A DNA stretch of 42,443 nucleotides from JBBIUS01 sp037440105. Lineage in GTDB: Bacteria; Patescibacteriota; Patescibacteriia; XYB2-FULL-38-15. The notes beneath the pieces are model-generated. The model worked only from the letters and a program-made list of their open reading frames with translations. It did no database searches and was not told the DNA's origin. The stretch covers positions 1-42,443 of the forward strand of contig JBBIUS010000006.1 of the NCBI GenBank assembly GCA_037440105.1, given 5' to 3'. The translations under genes and the position numbers were made by a program. Positions 39,902 through 42,443 of the stretch are shown here, one piece after another (the first letter of the stretch is position 1; each line of letters opens with the position of its first letter).

Positions 39902-42124
39902 TTACGGTTTTTGACCAACCAAAGGACTTACTTTTACCCCATCAGAATAATCACTTTCGTAAGCCAAAAATTCTGATCGAAGGAGACCTTTCATATTAAA
40001 AATTTTAACTCTGGGACTTCCGCCTTGACCAGCTCCAACAATAATTTCGGCTTTGCCGTCACCGTCTAAATCTCCAGAAGCAACATTTACCCCGCCAGAA
40101 AAATCTGAAAAAGCAAAAAATTCAGATTTTAAAACGAGATATTGACCAAAAATTCTGATTTGTGAACCATCGGTTGCTTGACCTGCGATAATTTCATCTT
40201 TACCGTCGCCATCAGTATCACCAGAAGCAACATTTACCCCGCCAAAAAAATCTGGGGCAAAAATTAAAAACCGTTCTTTTAAAAATCCTTTTAAATCAAA
40301 TGCTTTAATTTCCGGGGCGCTTCCTTTTCCTGGTCCAGTAATTATTTCGCCTTTGCCGTCGCCGTCTAAATCTCCAACTGCGACATTTACTCCATTGCGA
40401 AGAGTTGCGTCATAAGCGAAAAAGCCGCCGACTGGCGTGCCATCTGATTTAAAAATCCTAACATGAGGACCGCCGCCAGGACCAGCGCCGGTAATAATTT
40501 CATTTGTTCCGTCACCATCTGTATCTCCAACCGCCACATTAACGCCGCCGCGGAAAGTTTCAGCGTAAGCGAAAAATCCGCCGACTGGCGTGCCATCTGA
40601 TTTAAAAATCCTAACATGAGGACCGCCGCCGGGACCAGCGCCGGTAATAATTTCATTTGTTCCGTCACCATTTAAGTCACCTGAAGCAATATTTACCCCG
40701 CCCAAAAATTTTTCATTATAAGCATTAAAACTTTTTACAAACGAACCGTCTTCTCTTAAAATTTTTACTAATGGAGAATAATTTTTAAAAGGGGCTGTCA
40801 AAATAAACTCTTCTCCACTCTTTTCTTGAATCATTTCTCTTGTTAAATAAGCTGCTTCAATACTTCTTTCAATATTTAGCCGCCCTCTGCCTAATTTCCC
40901 AGCGTAATCCGGATTTAAAGCATCAATTGAATCAGCATTGACTATAATTAAATCTCTAATTTCACCGGCCGAAAGCATTGGGTTTAAAGATTTAATTAAA
41001 GCGGCTGCCCCGGAAACAAGCGGCGTGGAAACAGATGTTCCAGACCATCCGTTGCCGTAATAATTTTCAAATCCAGCTACCTCATCAGTTTGAACTTGAG
41101 TACTCCAAAAATCTTTGCCTGGCGCAGAAATATCAACGCATTTTGAACCATAATTTGAGTATGATGTTTTTTTATCGTCTTTATCCAAGGCTGCTACCCC
41201 TAAAACAATATTTTGGCCTTCCTGACCGTAATAGCAGACTGGGTAAGACGGCAAAACATCCAAATCTTGACCATGATTCTCCTCATTGCCAGCCGCGGCA
41301 ACTACAACTGCCCCTGCGCTATAGGCCCGTTCTAAAGATAAAAACAAAGATTTGCTAAAGCCTATGCCAACAAAACTCAAATTAATTACATCAACTTTTT
41401 GTTCAATTGCATAGTCAATTGCTTCAATTACTGTTAGAACATCTCCACTTCCCATACTGTCTAAAACTCGAAGGGGCATAATTTTGGAATGCCAAGAAAT
41501 GCCGGCAATGCCCTCGTTGTTATTCCCAACTGCCGCGGCAACCCCGGCAACGACAGTCCCGTGATTTATTCCATCTCTTGTATACCACTCTTCAAAATTC
41601 GGATTTGGGTCATTATCGCCGTCTACAAAATCCCAGCCATGAACATCATCAACATAGATATTTCCGTCATTGTCAATGCCGTCTTCTGGAATCTCTTTTT
41701 CATTAACATAAAGGTTTGGAGCAATGTCTGGATGGTCTAGATCTAAGCCAGTGTCCAAAACAGCAATAACCACATTTTCTGACCCAGTAGTTTTTGCCCA
41801 AGCCCAAGGCGCCTTTGTTTTTTCTAAATACCACTGCTTTCCAAAATCCGAATCAAGCGGCGTCACAGGCTCAAGTTTTGCTTTTAAAAAATAATTCGGC
41901 TCAGCAAATTCAACGTCTTCCATTGCCCTATACCTTATCAAAGCATGCTCAACGCTTTCATTTTCTAATAAAATTTTATGAATTTTAGAATCATTCCTAA
42001 ATTTAACGAGAATTTCACTTGATTTATATAAGTCAGCACTAAAATCAGCTCCAGAAACTGGAAGAAAATTAAAATTCAAGGCTACTAAACAAAAAATTAT
42101 AATGAATCCAGCTTTTTTGTACAT
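39902..42124 (-). CDS. Secreted subtilisin-like protease (S8) with FG-GAP repeats
   Basis: A 740-aa exported protease from the ATG at 42124 (a TTG five codons earlier was rejected; it lies in the leader GGA region). Signal peptide about 1-26, a short I9-like propeptide about 35-85, then the S8 domain with Asp124 ('AVLDTG'), His188 ('NHGTVVAG'), Asn280 and Ser364 ('SGTSVSTP'). From about residue 475 there are five 51-aa FG-GAP/VCBS repeats, each with a DxDGDG-type calcium loop; repeats 1 and 2 are nearly identical. It should act at the cell surface or outside, possibly binding host or matrix through the propeller. Confidence 0.93.
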   Translation of the reverse strand: MYKKAGFIIIFCLVALNFNFLPVSGADFSADLYKSSEILVKFRNDSKIHKILLENESVEHALIRYRAMEDVEFAEPNYFLKAKLEPVTPLDSDFGKQWYLEKTKAPWAWAKTTGSENVVIAVLDTGLDLDHPDIAPNLYVNEKEIPEDGIDNDGNIYVDDVHGWDFVDGDNDPNPNFEEWYTRDGINHGTVVAGVAAAVGNNNEGIAGISWHSKIMPLRVLDSMGSGDVLTVIEAIDYAIEQKVDVINLSFVGIGFSKSLFLSLERAYSAGAVVVAAAGNEENHGQDLDVLPSYPVCYYGQEGQNIVLGVAALDKDDKKTSYSNYGSKCVDISAPGKDFWSTQVQTDEVAGFENYYGNGWSGTSVSTPLVSGAAALIKSLNPMLSAGEIRDLIIVNADSIDALNPDYAGKLGRGRLNIERSIEAAYLTREMIQEKSGEEFILTAPFKNYSPLVKILREDGSFVKSFNAYNEKFLGGVNIASGDLNGDGTNEIITGAGPGGGPHVRIFKSDGTPVGGFFAYAETFRGGVNVAVGDTDGDGTNEIITGAGPGGGPHVRIFKSDGTPVGGFFAYDATLRNGVNVAVGDLDGDGKGEIITGPGKGSAPEIKAFDLKGFLKERFLIFAPDFFGGVNVASGDTDGDGKDEIIAGQATDGSQIRIFGQYLVLKSEFFAFSDFSGGVNVASGDLDGDGKAEIIVGAGQGGSPRVKIFNMKGLLRSEFLAYESDYSDGVKVSPLVGQKP
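40415..40680. repeat. 153-bp tandem duplication in the FG-GAP region
   Basis: The sequence around 40424-40525 recurs at 40577-40678 with only a few changes (offset 153 bp, 51 codons). Over that stretch the translated repeat 'IITGAGPGGGPHVRIFKSDG' is identical, so the copies are recent or kept alike by recombination. The other three repeats are more diverged. Confidence 0.85.
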
Positions 42125-42156
42125 AAAATTTATTTCCAACTGATTTTTGCGATAAG

Positions 42157-42300
42157 GAAAACTTCTAACTGACTTTAGCCAGGTCTTCTAAGACGCCACT
42201 AAAGTGGCTATGAAAATTTTTTCTAACTGACTTTAGTCAGGTAAAACTTGACGCAACTTTAGTGGCTAAGAAGATTTTTTCTAACTGACTTTAGCCAGGT
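42157..42300. repeat. 58-bp tandem REP-like repeats upstream of the subtilisin gene
   Basis: CTAACTGACTTTAGCCAGGT or its one-base variant starts at 42165, 42223 and 42281, exactly 58 bp apart. Between them lie ACTTTAGTGGCT / CACTAAAGTGGC boxes. Each unit contains small palindromes of the form CCTGACTTTAGTCAGG and GCCACTAAAGTGGC. They lie in the upstream region of the protease gene. Confidence 0.85.
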
Positions 42301-42319
42301 TTTTACAATTATACCACTA

Positions 42320-42350
42320 AAAATAGGGCGAAACAAGTCCGCCCTATTTT
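42320..42350. terminator. Intrinsic terminator
   Basis: Arms AAAATAGGGCG (42320-42330) and CGCCCTATTTT (42340-42350) with a 9-base loop. On the minus strand it ends the partial gene entering from the right edge. Confidence 0.75.
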
Positions 42351-42376
42351 ATCGTATTTCCTTTAGTCCCTCATTT

Positions 42377-42442
42377 CTAAAATATCTGCATCAAGGCTGT
42401 TTCAGCACCAGTGATATTCATGCCATCGGCATAATAGAGTGT
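42377..42442 (-). CDS. 3' end of a gene cut by the window edge
   Basis: The minus strand reads TLYYADGMNITGAETALMQIF and a TAG stop, followed 27 bp later by a terminator hairpin. Too short for a family call. The frame was chosen because the other frames close early or lack the terminator spacing. Confidence 0.4.
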   Translation of the reverse strand, partial: TLYYADGMNITGAETALMQIF

Positions 42443-42443
42443 T

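Noticed and set aside
40387..40671. 94-aa ORF with internal repeats
   Set aside because: It is a frame shadow of the duplicated FG-GAP repeats; its repetition merely mirrors the 153-bp duplication.

Overview
The window looks like a contig from a low-GC member of the Candidate Phyla Radiation (Patescibacteria, Parcubacteria-like). Supporting signs are AT-rich short-spaced genes, a MurG with a non-canonical first motif, a bacterial translin/TRAX homologue, several families that I associate with these genomes (PEGA membrane protein, DUF2304 beside glycosyltransferases, three-TM orphan proteins), and a very glycosyltransferase-rich surface cluster. TGA is a stop (for example at 5871-5873 and at the end of pyrG), so the code is standard and not the TGA=Gly code of Gracilibacteria. 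The lineage is inferred from gene content only.

Layout. 0-3 kb: Nudix hydrolase, translin/TRAX-like protein, M50 site-2 protease with CBS domains, family-4 uracil-DNA glycosylase. 3-6 kb: a GT4 glycosyltransferase, tRNA-Lys(UUU) with a displaced tRNA 3' fragment behind it, and an MtaB/MiaB-like methylthiotransferase. 5.9-9.3 kb: murein operon mraY-ftsW-murG on the minus strand, preceded by a 412-bp gene-free region with a candidate 102-nt structured RNA. 9.7-12.4 kb: Fe-S operon (small coiled-coil protein, iscU, Nfu-like, iscS, membrane protein). 12.5-17.8 kb: C39-like peptidase, rpmA, pyrG, rplI, YjbQ-family protein, histidine phosphatase. 17.9-20.3 kb: queuosine genes queA and queH, split by a RAYT transposase with an in-frame stop and its REP-like repeats. 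20.6-25.1 kb: zinc-ribbon protein, S41 protease, murA, PEGA protein. 25.1-29.2 kb: dTDP-sugar genes rfbA, rfbD, FdtA-like cupin, rfbB, then a HIT protein. 29.2-39.9 kb: surface-glycan genes (two large membrane proteins, two GT4, two GT2, DUF2304, a UXS-like epimerase). 39.9-42.1 kb: a secreted subtilisin with five FG-GAP repeats.

The most unusual signal is a pair of small hairpin-rich elements, about 190 and 275 bp, that share sequence blocks. One sits behind tRNA-Lys and one behind pyrG. In each case the working gene has a complete 3' end, the element follows, and a second diverged copy of the same gene 3' end lies on the far side. Each element begins with an inverted copy of the gene sequence at which the duplicated 3' end starts, and carries hairpins before the displaced copy. 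This resembles an integrated circle whose attachment site is a folded hairpin, comparable in logic to an integron cassette with its attC, but no recombinase is present in the window.

The spacers are also odd. Many consist of short 'words' repeated with variation (different words in different spacers), and REP-like palindromes have entered coding sequence or gene ends at several places (queA start, queH end, two GT4 genes, a 201-aa membrane-anchored protein).
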